A stretch of 64,000 nt of DNA from Enterobacteriaceae bacterium RIT714 (GTDB lineage Bacteria > Pseudomonadota > Gammaproteobacteria > Enterobacterales > Enterobacteriaceae): NCBI GenBank assembly GCA_009668015.1, contig WJYB01000016.1:18236-82235 (forward strand), given 5' to 3'. The stretch's first letter is position 1. Each line of letters starts with the position of its first letter. A program made the translations under genes and the position numbers. The notes beneath the pieces were generated by a model. That model searched no databases. It was not told the DNA's origin and worked only from the letters and a program-made list of their open reading frames with translations. Shown piece after piece: positions 25,455 through 34,731 of the stretch.

Positions 25455-28400
25455 TAAATTGCTTTCGCCTCGTCACTTTCGGCATTCTCTGCTGTAGCGA
25501 GATAGCTATCAACGTCAAATGGCAGTTGCTGGGCGTCGCGGACCCCGGTAATCTTCACCTGATGTCGCGTAACACTTTGTCCGTTGACTCCCGTGTTCTC
25601 AGTTCTGACTATGCGCACCAACTGGTAGCCGGTTCCGGTAATTTTCCCTAACGTTTCCGGGGCCGCAACCAGCATCTGACACCCGGTTCTTACCGCCAGT
25701 TCGTGGACTGTCGCCTGAGAGGCCGCATCCAGACGGGAAACCTCGTCCATCACCAGCGGCAAAGTGAAAGGCTCTTTATTGCCATGAGAGCTGCGTCCCC
25801 AGTGCCTGAGCACGGCAATCAGCACTGCCAGCCCGGAGCCGATTCGTTCCCCGGTTGACAGGCTGGAAGCGTTCAGTGGTTCAAACTGCTCTGCACCGCG
25901 ACGCTGTATTAGCGTTTTTACGTCCAGATAGTTACGATGATCCAGCAAATGTGAACCATCAATTTCATGTTGATTGATTTTTTTATACAGGCCAGCCAGC
26001 GCTTCAGTAACGGTTCCTGCCGTGGAAAAGAGATCGTCCATGCCGTAACCGCCTGATTTCAGAGCGTTCAGAGTATCCTGAAAATGTTTAACCGTCCTAG
26101 CTTCCAGACGCACACTGGCAACCTGCCCAAAGCCAATTCCGGTAAGTTCAGCACTTAACCGGCTTATCGCTCTTTTCTCATCATTGATCCGGCGCGATAG
26201 TGCGTCGGCCAGTTCATCTCTACGCATCTGGAACGCGGCTTCGGTTTCAGCCAGCATCATCTGTGCATCTTTCGCCGCCTGAGACAATGCCAGCAGCATT
26301 TCCCGGGGTTGCGTGGTGCGCTGGATATCCTGGCGGGCGCGGCGGCGAAACAGTGCCACGGCGCAGCTATAAAGTGTGGCACAGGCTTCAGCGATATCAG
26401 ATGTATCCTGGCCGCAGGACGCTAATTGCTGCATAAAAGGGTCGGCGGAAGAAATTGAATATTCAATAGTTAGCCGGGTCAGTTGAGCCAGCAAGGATTG
26501 ATCGACCAGCAATGGTGCTCCTGGTGATAGTGCTTTGCTATTTATCAGCATCTCGCGCATTACAGGTTCCAGCTCACCATAAGAACCATCGGCTTTTAAT
26601 GCGCTTATAATTCCATTGCGCTGCTGAGTTATCTGTTCAATTTTTTCTGTCAGGGATGTAAGTTTGTTATTTTGATTTGTCAGGTTTGATTCTTCTTTTG
26701 AGCGTTGCGGATGCAACTCAGCCGTTTTTGTATAGCACTCTCTTAAATTGTTATTCAGTTTTTCAAGTTGGCTCTGTAAATGCACAAGCTGCGAGGCAAG
26801 TTTAGTTTCCAGGCCGAATGTGTAAGGAAATGGTAAATTATCCAGATTATTTTTAGCATCATCACGATTCTCGCGGTGGCGAGTAATCGCGGATATTATG
26901 TCTGAATAAAACTTATCTTTTTCAGCTAACTCATTTTTCGCAGTTGTGAGTTCTTGTTTAATCCGTTCGCCGTCCTGTTCTAGCCGTTTTTGATCGCCAG
27001 ATAAGAGGATTTGCGCTTGCGCTTCACCTTCCAGTATTTTCTGTGCATTAACATATTCCAGGTTAAGATGAGCACGCACACTGTCTAACTGTTTCACTAG
27101 TCGAACGTGCATTGCAGCGGTTTGCCAGGTTTTCTCGTTCTGCTCAGCCTGCTGGCACACTTGCGCTATATTCTCCGGGTATTCTTCCCGTAGTAATGGA
27201 TACTCTTTTTCTATCTGATTAATTAGCGGCTGATAGCGTTTAATATCGCGCCCGGCAGCTTCAGACCGCTTTATCTGATCAGCAACCTCGGCCAGCTCCT
27301 GAGTAAAATCCCGAAACAGAATTTTACTTTCTGGCTCACATTCCTGTAGTGCCAGCAAGAGACTCCGGCTTTTTTTCCACTGACTGGACACGATTCTGTG
27401 TTTTTCTTCAATATCAGTCAGAACGGTATAACGATGATTTCGCTGTCGGCGAGTATCCTCCAGCGGCGGTTCGTCATCCCAGATAAATGGTGGAGCCGAG
27501 CTAATAGCCTTAAGATGTTCGTTGTGGCGTTCAACGTCTTCAATCTCACGTTCCAGCGTCTCGCTCTTTTCATCTGCCAGTTGGATTTGTTGGTCCAATT
27601 GAAGGATAAGCGCCTCGCGAGCTTTATCACCTAATACGGGCTCTGAACGTATCTGGCTGATGCGGCGGTATCGCGGTTCATCGATAACACACCAGGGCGG
27701 GAGGAGACTCTCCACCGTGTTATATTCGTCGGTAATATCTTTAAAAAGTAATTCCGACTCAAACGGCTCGTTGCGTAAAACCTCCACGGGTTGGGTTACG
27801 CTGATCAATATAACGTCGGGAAGCGGCCATTGTTCACCGTATTGTGAGAGCAATAACCTGGCGGAATCATCGACATCACCGTTAATAAGTATGGCAAACA
27901 TTAACGGCCCTAATGCCGCCTCAAAATACCCTGCATTCTGGACTTCGATATCGGCGTACAATTCAGCGACCGATATTCCAGATACCTCGGCGGCAAGTGT
28001 CCTTAAATACTCAAGGCTCCCGGCTTCTCTTCCGCTCAGTTTATCGCGACGCCCCCGACACTGTTTGATTTCCGTTTCGTATTCAATGACAACCTGCCGG
28101 AGTGATTTAACGTGTAACGCATGGTCAAGAATAAGTTGTTCGCAGCGTTGCGGTGTCAAATCATCATCAGAATAAATGGTGCGTAAATAGCTCACTGATG
28201 GCTGATATTGGTGCCACTGCTGACTCTGTTGCTCATAGCGTGTAATATTGATATCAAGCTGATTAATTTGTTCTTTCACTTCGTTCTGACGTTGTTCTAA
28301 TTGTTCCTTTTGTTCATTTAAGTGCAATTCTTGCTCTTGCTGCATCGCCAGTTGCTGCGCAAAGTCCTCATCGCTCAATGGCAGCGATAGCATGCCTGCA

Positions 28401-30037
28401 TCACGAAGCCGTTGCTGAAGACGCCGCTGTTTTTGATGATCGCTTTGTAATGTCTTTTGATGCTGTTGCCACCCACTCAGTTGAGCGTTTTCGATACGCC
28501 ATTTTTCCAGTTGAGCACCTTTTTCCCTAAACCAGCGCTGAGCGTCTGGAGGAGAGATATCATCCCCCAATTTTCGCGCGCTGTTTGCGGCAAAAGTATA
28601 AGCATTCAGGATATCCTGATGGGATCGTAACTGGCGCTCCGCATGGTTGAGGGCATTTCCCGCCTCTTTTTCTTGCTTCACGAGTTGTTCAATGAATGTG
28701 GTTAATCCAGACAGCGTAAAAGCCATGTTCCATTGGTTAATCTCATCATAGAGCTGTTTGGCGTGGTTATATTGCGATGCCATCTTCTGAGCAATGTCAT
28801 AACGCGTAACGACATTAGATAACTGTTTGGCTGTGCTTAGCTGGCTCTCTTCATTCTCACCTTTTATTCTTTCCAGCTCATCAACAATACCCTGCTGGAG
28901 TTTGCTCGCTTCTTCCGCACTCTCTAACTGCGGTTCAAGTTTATTCAGTTCACCAATTGCCTTTTGCTCGTGATCAAAGTAAATCCTACCGCCATTAGCG
29001 CATAACCGTCTCGGTTCAATATCGCTTATCTGTTGTTGCGTTATTGATTGTTCCGATTTTATGGCATCTTCTTTGCGCCTGAGCGCACTCAGGGTTTCTT
29101 CAATTTTTTCCAGTTCACGCTCAATCCGATATTTTTCTCTCTGAGTAGTGGTGCGTTCTTCATCATTCATGGCCAGTGTTTTCTCAATAACTGACCACGT
29201 TCTGGCTGAAAATGCCAAACTTAACGTAAGCAATGAATTAAAAAATTGATAGTCCTTTTGATAACCTTGCAAGTCTTGCTGCGTAAGCCTGACTTTAATC
29301 ATGGACTCATGCACCATATTCACTACGGAATGTATATTTCCGCGAGTATGGGCCATTAAATAAGCGCTGAGATGTTTTTCTATTGATTTATCCAGACGCC
29401 CGGCCATTGCTGAATGAAGGATCTGGGCCAGACGATATTTATCATCGGGTGACTGACAGGCTCGGGGTAAAATGCCATGCTGAAACAGTGCCAACATGTA
29501 GGCATTTGGGTCTTTAAATGACTGAATGGCGCATCCTAATAGTGCGGCTTTATCCCGTAACTGGTCTGTCGTTACCGGGTGAGCCACTTGTCCTTTACGA
29601 TCAAGTAAACAATCCAGTGGGTTAACGTTATCGGGAAGTTTCAAACAAAATAGCTGGGTTTCTAATGTTGTTCCTGTCTTTTTTTCAGCCCTGACGACGT
29701 ACAGATGCCGGTGGCCTGTCCCTCGGGCCTCAATCTCCAGAGCAACAATACTGGGCTGCCCTAAACGTGGAAACATTTCGCTGTCTTTTATTGATGTTGA
29801 AACCTTAAAATCATCCTTAGTCCCTAAGCTAATGTAGCGAATATCAGGGATCTGGCTGAACATAAACGCGCCCAACAAAGACGTTTTTCCCGCACCATTA
29901 TTGCCCAACAATGAAACGGTACCACCATACTGTCGCGATGTACGCAGTGCATGAGGATTCACCAGATTTAACGTTCGGGCCATAATGCCATTAATGTTGA
30001 CAATACTAAGGCTACGTATCAGAGGGTAGTGGTTCAC
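25454..30037 (-). CDS. jetC: Wadjet JetC (MksB/MukB-like SMC ATPase)
   Basis: This 1527-residue protein is the SMC-like motor of the system. Walker A GNNGAGKT is at 45-52. Long coiled coils (about 280-640 and 830-1150) flank a hinge-like globular region (about 650-790). The C-terminal head has the signature LSTGERIGSGLAVLIA and Walker B LPLVMDEVSRLDA (about 1430-1450). The length is close to that of MukB (about 1486), longer than the roughly 1100-residue JetC of many Wadjet loci. It overlaps jetB by four bases and jetD by one. The head, arm and hinge plan is complete, with no frameshift. Confidence 0.9.
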   Translation of the reverse strand: MNHYPLIRSLSIVNINGIMARTLNLVNPHALRTSRQYGGTVSLLGNNGAGKTSLLGAFMFSQIPDIRYISLGTKDDFKVSTSIKDSEMFPRLGQPSIVALEIEARGTGHRHLYVVRAEKKTGTTLETQLFCLKLPDNVNPLDCLLDRKGQVAHPVTTDQLRDKAALLGCAIQSFKDPNAYMLALFQHGILPRACQSPDDKYRLAQILHSAMAGRLDKSIEKHLSAYLMAHTRGNIHSVVNMVHESMIKVRLTQQDLQGYQKDYQFFNSLLTLSLAFSARTWSVIEKTLAMNDEERTTTQREKYRIERELEKIEETLSALRRKEDAIKSEQSITQQQISDIEPRRLCANGGRIYFDHEQKAIGELNKLEPQLESAEEASKLQQGIVDELERIKGENEESQLSTAKQLSNVVTRYDIAQKMASQYNHAKQLYDEINQWNMAFTLSGLTTFIEQLVKQEKEAGNALNHAERQLRSHQDILNAYTFAANSARKLGDDISPPDAQRWFREKGAQLEKWRIENAQLSGWQQHQKTLQSDHQKQRRLQQRLRDAGMLSLPLSDEDFAQQLAMQQEQELHLNEQKEQLEQRQNEVKEQINQLDINITRYEQQSQQWHQYQPSVSYLRTIYSDDDLTPQRCEQLILDHALHVKSLRQVVIEYETEIKQCRGRRDKLSGREAGSLEYLRTLAAEVSGISVAELYADIEVQNAGYFEAALGPLMFAILINGDVDDSARLLLSQYGEQWPLPDVILISVTQPVEVLRNEPFESELLFKDITDEYNTVESLLPPWCVIDEPRYRRISQIRSEPVLGDKAREALILQLDQQIQLADEKSETLEREIEDVERHNEHLKAISSAPPFIWDDEPPLEDTRRQRNHRYTVLTDIEEKHRIVSSQWKKSRSLLLALQECEPESKILFRDFTQELAEVADQIKRSEAAGRDIKRYQPLINQIEKEYPLLREEYPENIAQVCQQAEQNEKTWQTAAMHVRLVKQLDSVRAHLNLEYVNAQKILEGEAQAQILLSGDQKRLEQDGERIKQELTTAKNELAEKDKFYSDIISAITRHRENRDDAKNNLDNLPFPYTFGLETKLASQLVHLQSQLEKLNNNLRECYTKTAELHPQRSKEESNLTNQNNKLTSLTEKIEQITQQRNGIISALKADGSYGELEPVMREMLINSKALSPGAPLLVDQSLLAQLTRLTIEYSISSADPFMQQLASCGQDTSDIAEACATLYSCAVALFRRRARQDIQRTTQPREMLLALSQAAKDAQMMLAETEAAFQMRRDELADALSRRINDEKRAISRLSAELTGIGFGQVASVRLEARTVKHFQDTLNALKSGGYGMDDLFSTAGTVTEALAGLYKKINQHEIDGSHLLDHRNYLDVKTLIQRRGAEQFEPLNASSLSTGERIGSGLAVLIAVLRHWGRSSHGNKEPFTLPLVMDEVSRLDAASQATVHELAVRTGCQMLVAAPETLGKITGTGYQLVRIVRTENTGVNGQSVTRHQVKITGVRDAQQLPFDVDSYLATAENAESDEAKAI

Positions 30038-30807
30038 AATTGTTCCCCTTCATGAGTCTCGGAAGCAAATAAATCGCCCGTTGTATCCATTTCTTCTTCG
30101 GCAGAGAAACGATCGCTCTCTGCCAAATCTTCATCTACACTATCCCGCGCTGCCTCATCAATATTGATCAGATAACCCTCTTGGATCAGTTCAGCCAGAC
30201 GTTGTGGAATTTCTGACTCTTGCTGTAATCCTCGCAGTGGTTCAATAAAACGATAGATAGCGGGTGTTGTCTGGAAGGATTGCCGATCCTTAGAGAGTTG
30301 AATAAAGGCATAGCGATCGAATACTATGAGCGACTTTCTTATTTCATCCTGGATTTTAGATAAATCGTATTGGGTCTGTTGACCAGGACGACGGCGGAAT
30401 AACTCCAGCAGTCTGGTTTCAGATAATTGATTACTCATTCGTTCCAGTAATTGATTCGTTGTGAACCACTCTTTTTGACTAAGCTTTTTTTCGAGTTCCA
30501 TTGCAACAATAATCAGACCAGTGACCATCTGTAACTCATTAAATCGCTCTAAGGGGATTTTCCCTCGACGCTGAGGCAGTAAATAATAAACAGATTCATT
30601 TGAAAGGCATAAAGATAAAGATAAGCAATCGTAATACTCACAAAGCGGATGAAATGTCTGGTTAACAAATGAATACAGCATGTAGTCCGCAGGTAATATA
30701 TTAATCCCTCTACGTAATTTATAATCTGCAACGGGGAATAGAGGTGATTTCATCACATCCAGGAATGTATTAAATTGCTCACCCTGTGTGGATTCAAACT
30801 CAGTCAT
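30034..30807 (-). CDS. jetB: Wadjet JetB (MksE/MukE-like)
   Basis: The 257-residue product has the winged-helix pattern of MukE-type subunits, which bind the kleisin and SMC heads. Hydrophobic stretches MKSPLFPVADYKLRRGINI and DRYAFIQLSKDRQSFQTTPA are followed by an acidic C-terminal tail (DSVDEDLAESDRF and onward). It lies between jetA and jetC with overlaps of eight and four bases. Position and size (MukE is 234 residues) carry most of the assignment. Confidence 0.85.
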   Translation of the reverse strand: MTEFESTQGEQFNTFLDVMKSPLFPVADYKLRRGINILPADYMLYSFVNQTFHPLCEYYDCLSLSLCLSNESVYYLLPQRRGKIPLERFNELQMVTGLIIVAMELEKKLSQKEWFTTNQLLERMSNQLSETRLLELFRRRPGQQTQYDLSKIQDEIRKSLIVFDRYAFIQLSKDRQSFQTTPAIYRFIEPLRGLQQESEIPQRLAELIQEGYLINIDEAARDSVDEDLAESDRFSAEEEMDTTGDLFASETHEGEQL

Positions 30808-32200
30808 TTAGGCCACCTTGCGAAATTATCCATTGTTCCTCGATTTCGTAATTTGCCGACTCATCCATCAAAACCCATTCCGGACTGATATCATCCTGAG
30901 TATTGTTACTCTGCTTCATCAGTTCTTTTATTGCACACTGTGCCAAACGAAGTCGATCTGTTTCATTGAACGGGAATTTTCTTAAAATATTTCTGATGAC
31001 AGAAACGTTACTCACCGGTTTATTATCACTTAATGCTTTCTCAACAAACTCTCTTGCAAAACTCTCTAACTGAAAAGCAGGCATTTCCCGCACCAGCTCT
31101 TCATCATCATTATCATCAAGAAATAACGCGTTATCCGCCGGAGGCGGAGGTGTGTCCCATTCACGTAATTGCATTAGCTTAACCGTCGAAGGTAATGCTA
31201 ACGACCATGATGACCGACCAAACAACTCGATAGTACGATCGATTAAATACCCCAGATTAGCATTGGGATCTAATGCGATGCGGATGCGTATACGGTCCAG
31301 CACGCTGCTAAAGAATCCGGATAAATCCTTTAAGGAATGATTAGCGAATTCTCGAACATCCACTAATGAACCAAACAAAGAGGATAATGTATTTTTTAAT
31401 CGCTGAGCTCCACCTTTTTGCACGACTGTATTTTGCAAAATTTCCAGTTGCATTAATACTGCATCGGCACGGTTCATTACTAACATTCTCAAATCGTTGA
31501 TCTGACCAGCCAGCGTGCGTATTATTTCCAGGAGTCGCTGGATTTCTGTTTCCAGAGAAATACCAATTTCAGTTTGTATCTCGGAGCGCATTGAATGAAA
31601 CTTAGAGATAAGGAATTCCTGATTTTTAAAAACGCCCGTCAGCAGATCTTTCAGACTCGGTAAAAAAAGTTCTACCTTCACCAACCATTCACTGTCAGTA
31701 ATTTTTTCTCCGTCGCTGGCAGCATTTAAACTGGAGAGTTCCTGATCAATTCTCAGATAACGTTGACTTAATGTTTCTTTATCTTCTAATTCATCAGATT
31801 GTTGGAATGGTTTTAACAAATCATGTGCCAACTGAGTCAGACGATATATTCCACCAACATCAGCGACAGACATTCCGGCCAGTGACAACAATCCCTGTTC
31901 CAGCGCTCGTTTCAGAAAGTTATTAACCCGAACATCGGAGGTGTTAGGATCTTCATTTATTCTTTCATCAACGTAACGGATAATACTGTGACATGTCGTC
32001 TCATCGTAGCCGGATTGAACAAAGTAATGCTCACTATTTGATTCGACGCCTGACTCCTCCATACCCCACATAGCCATCGCCGCCAGATAGCTAAACTCAT
32101 TAGGGGTAAGATGTAAATTCGGCTGGTATTTACTGATTTTTAACAGTATGCAGTTTAGTGGGCTAGTAAACTGCTGCGGTGTGGGTGCGACATTGTCCAT
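30800..32200 (-). CDS. jetA: Wadjet JetA (MksF/MukF-like kleisin)
   Basis: This protein should be the kleisin that closes the SMC ring. The 466 residues start with a winged-helix-like region (LTPNEFSYLAAMAMWGMEE), pass through a long central helical stretch with coiled-coil character (about 150-290), and end in a C-terminal winged-helix-like part (about 360-450), as in MukF/MksF. The ATG at 32200 has GAGGTGA eight bases ahead; the GTG at 32212 sits within the ribosome site and is rejected. It overlaps jetB by eight bases. A good -10 hexamer lies 119 bases upstream. Confidence 0.86.
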   Translation of the reverse strand: MDNVAPTPQQFTSPLNCILLKISKYQPNLHLTPNEFSYLAAMAMWGMEESGVESNSEHYFVQSGYDETTCHSIIRYVDERINEDPNTSDVRVNNFLKRALEQGLLSLAGMSVADVGGIYRLTQLAHDLLKPFQQSDELEDKETLSQRYLRIDQELSSLNAASDGEKITDSEWLVKVELFLPSLKDLLTGVFKNQEFLISKFHSMRSEIQTEIGISLETEIQRLLEIIRTLAGQINDLRMLVMNRADAVLMQLEILQNTVVQKGGAQRLKNTLSSLFGSLVDVREFANHSLKDLSGFFSSVLDRIRIRIALDPNANLGYLIDRTIELFGRSSWSLALPSTVKLMQLREWDTPPPPADNALFLDDNDDEELVREMPAFQLESFAREFVEKALSDNKPVSNVSVIRNILRKFPFNETDRLRLAQCAIKELMKQSNNTQDDISPEWVLMDESANYEIEEQWIISQGGLND

Positions 32201-32318
32201 GATAAAGCTCACCTCGGCTTTTCTCGTTCAGTCTCCATGCTGTTATATCAAATTAATAGCTGGAGATCCTTTTTTCTTGCTGAAACAGTGACATAAATTC
32301 AACCTCTGCCTCAAAAAC

Positions 32319-32324
32319 ATTATA
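32319..32324 (-). promoter_or_regulatory. Candidate -10 element of the Wadjet operon
   Basis: TATAAT on the minus strand lies 119 bases before the jetA start. No good -35 is present at the usual distance, so the site is either activator-dependent or fortuitous. The upstream gene ends 15 bases before it. Confidence 0.35.
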
Positions 32325-32339
32325 GAAATCGATAACAAC

Positions 32340-33338
32340 TTAAACGCCACTGCTATCCCGGCAAATCTCTCCGCACAATCGCAACTCCGGCGGCTTTGCA
32401 GGTGTAATAACCCCAATCCTGACTGGTAAAGAACCCTCTTTTTGGCATTGTTTCTTGAGCAGCTGCCAGTTTTCGGTTTCAAACTCCATGTGGGTAATCA
32501 GGGAATCAAAAGCCCCCTCAGCAACTTCTACTTTTAGCGGTTTCTCTTCTTCACTGCCGGTAAGATCAGATTCAGGCTCCTTCGGCGCCTCGTTTTGCAG
32601 TCCATCAAGACTGTTTTTTAACCCGTCAAAGCAGTTTGTCGCAGCACTTGGGGTATGGAAAAACAAACCACTAATAAAGATCGCTTCCATTACTTCATAG
32701 AAGGAAAAAGAGGTATCCCCATACACAAAACGACCACGATCGGTACTACTTACCCCACAGGCACTTTCTCTTAGCAACTCATCCTTCTGCAAGGTCATCA
32801 GCGTTTGCTTGTTGTAGAGGATCACTGGCAGGTTTTTAATTTCGTGGACATTTTCGCTAAGGCTCCAGCGTTCCTTATCACCTTTGATAAAACCAGAAGC
32901 ATCGCAGCTACTTTCAATATCAACTTCTTCAGTAGGGATCCGATCACGATTGAACCAGGCTGTAAAATCCTCACCGTCTCCCATATCCTGATGCTGATAT
33001 GCGCGGTAAACAGAGCTGCGGCGATCAATGCCAATCCACTCAAGATCCCATGTGGTCGGTTTAGATGGTTTTCTTACTTCGACAATATAGGCCCCAACAT
33101 CCCGATCCAAGTAAGCGGTTAGCAATTCCTTCCACGGCTCAATCGCAAAAAAGATATTCGCCAGAGTTGTTCCTTCTTCGATCATCACGGTATGACGAAA
33201 GAACCTGAGAAGAAAAAAGGGATCGGTATCTGAAATGGCTTTCTGTATTGAGAGTAACGGAAGGGCCGTCGTTTCATCATAGTCAGAACGAAAGCGTAGT
33301 ATTGAGTCCGAGCAAAAAATTAGTTTACCTTCCATCAT
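32340..33338 (-). CDS. Unrecognised 332-aa protein at the island edge
   Basis: No known family was recognised. The 332 residues are soluble, with no signal peptide or membrane helix. Notable stretches are IFCSDSILRFRSDYD at the N-terminus, LEWIGIDRRSSVYRAYQHQD near residue 115, an acidic low-complexity segment (APKEPESDLTGSEEEKPLK, about 250-268) and a Cys-containing C-terminus (LRLCGEICRDSSGV). The gene precedes the Wadjet operon on the same strand with a 139-base gap, so it may be an accessory regulator or an independent defence gene. An imperfect palindrome lies about 100 bases upstream. Two adjacent ATG codons (33338 and 33335) can serve as start. Confidence 0.65.
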   Translation of the reverse strand: MMEGKLIFCSDSILRFRSDYDETTALPLLSIQKAISDTDPFFLLRFFRHTVMIEEGTTLANIFFAIEPWKELLTAYLDRDVGAYIVEVRKPSKPTTWDLEWIGIDRRSSVYRAYQHQDMGDGEDFTAWFNRDRIPTEEVDIESSCDASGFIKGDKERWSLSENVHEIKNLPVILYNKQTLMTLQKDELLRESACGVSSTDRGRFVYGDTSFSFYEVMEAIFISGLFFHTPSAATNCFDGLKNSLDGLQNEAPKEPESDLTGSEEEKPLKVEVAEGAFDSLITHMEFETENWQLLKKQCQKEGSLPVRIGVITPAKPPELRLCGEICRDSSGV

Positions 33339-33434
33339 TTATCTGGCTCCTGATGCTATGTAGTAATCCTTGGCGATCTACCGCACAGCTTTTTTGCGCT
33401 TTATCTGGTTTGAAGGAAAGCATAGATGAGATGG

Positions 33435-33465
33435 TGTACAAGTCATAGTACTCGACTTGTGTACA
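33435..33465. promoter_or_regulatory. Imperfect palindrome upstream of the 332-aa gene
   Basis: TGTACAAGTC and GACTTGTGTACA form an inverted repeat with two extra bases in the right arm, spaced by nine bases. The size and spacing resemble an operator for a dimeric repressor. It lies about 100 bases before the gene start, inside the promoter-sized gap. Confidence 0.4.
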
Positions 33466-33566
33466 GAAAGAAAAAACCAGAAAAAATAGGTGGTCATTCT
33501 GGTGGTCTTGACAACCCCAATTTTAGGTTTAGCTTACCAATCAGCCAGTTAATGGCAAAGGAGATC

Positions 33567-33586
33567 CCAGTCAGAGGAGCCAAATT
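33567..33586 (+). repeat. attR direct repeat
   Basis: A perfect copy of the 20-base tRNA-Asn 3' end repeat marks the right end of the island. The bases just before it (GAGATC) differ from the tRNA, so the repeat limit is sharp. Confidence 0.93.
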
Positions 33587-33590
33587 TGAA

Positions 33591-33623
33591 AAGCCTGCTT
33601 AAGGAAACTTAAGCAGGCTTTTT
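33591..33623 (+). terminator. Displaced tRNA-Asn terminator
   Basis: AAGCCTGCTTAAG/CTTAAGCAGGCTT with a GAAA loop and T run. Before island insertion it would have followed the tRNA-Asn gene directly, as the related hairpin still does at the other copy. Confidence 0.85.
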
Positions 33624-33741
33624 ACTTTCAGGGATTTCAGCCTTTTTCTCAGGCAGTTGAGACAGGCGCCACGCGAATGATGTCACAACGCCCCTGATTG
33701 CGCTCAGCGTCAAATAACGCTGAGCCAGGCTGAATAAGAAA

Positions 33742-33987
33742 CTACTCATTGCCCCATTGATTCAGGAACGTCGCGATTTCATCAATTCGCTTATCGTCGA
33801 TACCTGCGTCATCAGCCATCTCTTTCTGCGCATCCTCGCTGATCTCCTCGTTATTCATCAACCGGGTGATCAACAGCTGGAAATAGCGCGCCAGGGAGTC
33901 ACGTTCAGACTCGCTCACAGGCTTTGCGGACTCCGTCGAATACTCATCGGCAATGTCGTAATATTTTAGTGGTACTTCGTCGTTCAT
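33742..33987 (-). CDS. ymjA: YmjA, DUF2543 family
   Basis: The 81-residue product follows E. coli YmjA along its full length, from [11 protein letters not shown] to LNQWGNE, with [18 protein letters not shown] in between. It is small, acidic and helical, with no known function. A good ribosome site (GGAGA) precedes the ATG. In E. coli K-12 ymjA lies elsewhere on the chromosome, so its place beside tmaR is a lineage feature. Confidence 0.88.
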   Translation of the reverse strand: MNDEVPLKYYDIADEYSTESAKPVSESERDSLARYFQLLITRLMNNEEISEDAQKEMADDAGIDDKRIDEIATFLNQWGNE

Positions 33988-34174
33988 CTGTCGTCTCCAG
34001 GGTTAACGCCGCTGCAAGTTGCTGCCTGCATCTTTGATGCATGAATAATAACATTCTTATCTCGTTTTTTCCGTCCTGACGGCGGGAACCCTCCAGCAAA
34101 AAGAGGAATGTCATCCGTTAAACGCATTGTGCAGTGCGGGTCGATAAATGTCGGATTTGTACTCTGATAAGAGG

Positions 34175-34207
34175 CAAAAAAAAGCCCCTCTGCTTTTGCA
34201 GAGAGGC
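34175..34207 (-). terminator. tmaR terminator
   Basis: On the minus strand GCCTCTCTGC pairs with GCAGAGGGGC across an AAAA loop and runs into eight T residues, directly behind the tmaR stop. Confidence 0.85.
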
Positions 34208-34227
34208 CTCGTGATGCGTAACGGCAA

Positions 34228-34563
34228 TTACTCGCTTTTTGCTTCGCCGTTTTTGATTTCGCCGATCACTTTCAGCTTTTTAGAGATGTCGCGACGCTCT
34301 TTGGACAGCTCAGCATTTTTAATGATGTAGTCGTCTACGCGATCTTCGTAGTCGCTTTTCATGCTGGCGATAATGCCCTGGATAGCTTCCACGCTCATAC
34401 CCGGCTTGATGTAGTCGCTCAGGTTATCAAGCAGCAGAACACGCTTCTGGTTGTCACGGATCTTCTTCTCAACGTCCTGGATTTCACGCTGCAGTTTGTT
34501 TTTGCGGCGGAACAGGCGGACGAATTCCAGAACATCCTGGAACGAAGGCTTGGTAGTTTCCAT
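34228..34563 (-). CDS. tmaR: Pole-localised regulator TmaR (YeeX)
   Basis: The 111-residue protein is almost identical to E. coli YeeX, renamed TmaR, which clusters at a cell pole and sequesters enzyme I of the sugar phosphotransferase system. It is a highly charged coiled-coil protein ([20 protein letters not shown], then [14 protein letters not shown]). The tyrosine whose phosphorylation controls TmaR in E. coli is present as Tyr72 in KSDYEDR. It is monocistronic with its own terminator. Confidence 0.95.
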   Translation of the reverse strand: METTKPSFQDVLEFVRLFRRKNKLQREIQDVEKKIRDNQKRVLLLDNLSDYIKPGMSVEAIQGIIASMKSDYEDRVDDYIIKNAELSKERRDISKKLKVIGEIKNGEAKSE

Positions 34564-34731
34564 TTTGATACCCCTGATAATGTGAGATTCGGATTCGTTT
34601 AAGCAACCGCTGTGCAGATAACCTTACTGACAGCCGCTGCGAATGACAATGAGTATATCGTTTAAGCCTATCATAACCCCAATTGCTGCTGAATCGAAGC
34701 AGCAGGCGTCACATCCGGAGATGGCTGCTTT

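Larger units (their letters stand above)
11651..33586. mobile_element. Integrative genomic island in tRNA-Asn (about 21.9 kb)
   Basis: The element is bounded by the 20-bp direct repeat CCAGTCAGAGGAGCCAAATT at 11651-11670 and 33567-33586. It has a P4-type integrase adjacent to the left copy. The sequence after the right copy (TGAAAAGCCTGCTT) matches the sequence that follows the other, unoccupied tRNA-Asn, which confirms that the chromosome was interrupted here. Contents are a second recombinase, HigBA, a P4-like immunity segment, a six-gene ubiquitin-like operon, a four-gene Wadjet operon and one unknown gene. There are no replication, capsid or conjugation genes, so it is a defence island rather than a self-transferring element. 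Base composition is lower in G+C over 17-33 kb than in the flanking core genome. Confidence 0.93.

Noticed and set aside
32340..33338. Assignment of the 332-aa gene as Kiwa KwaB
   Set aside because: There is no KwaA-type membrane partner next to it, and I see no clear sequence match.
11651..33586. Insertion sequences or transposons in the island
   Set aside because: No transposase frame and no paired terminal inverted repeats were seen; the only recombinases are of the tyrosine type.
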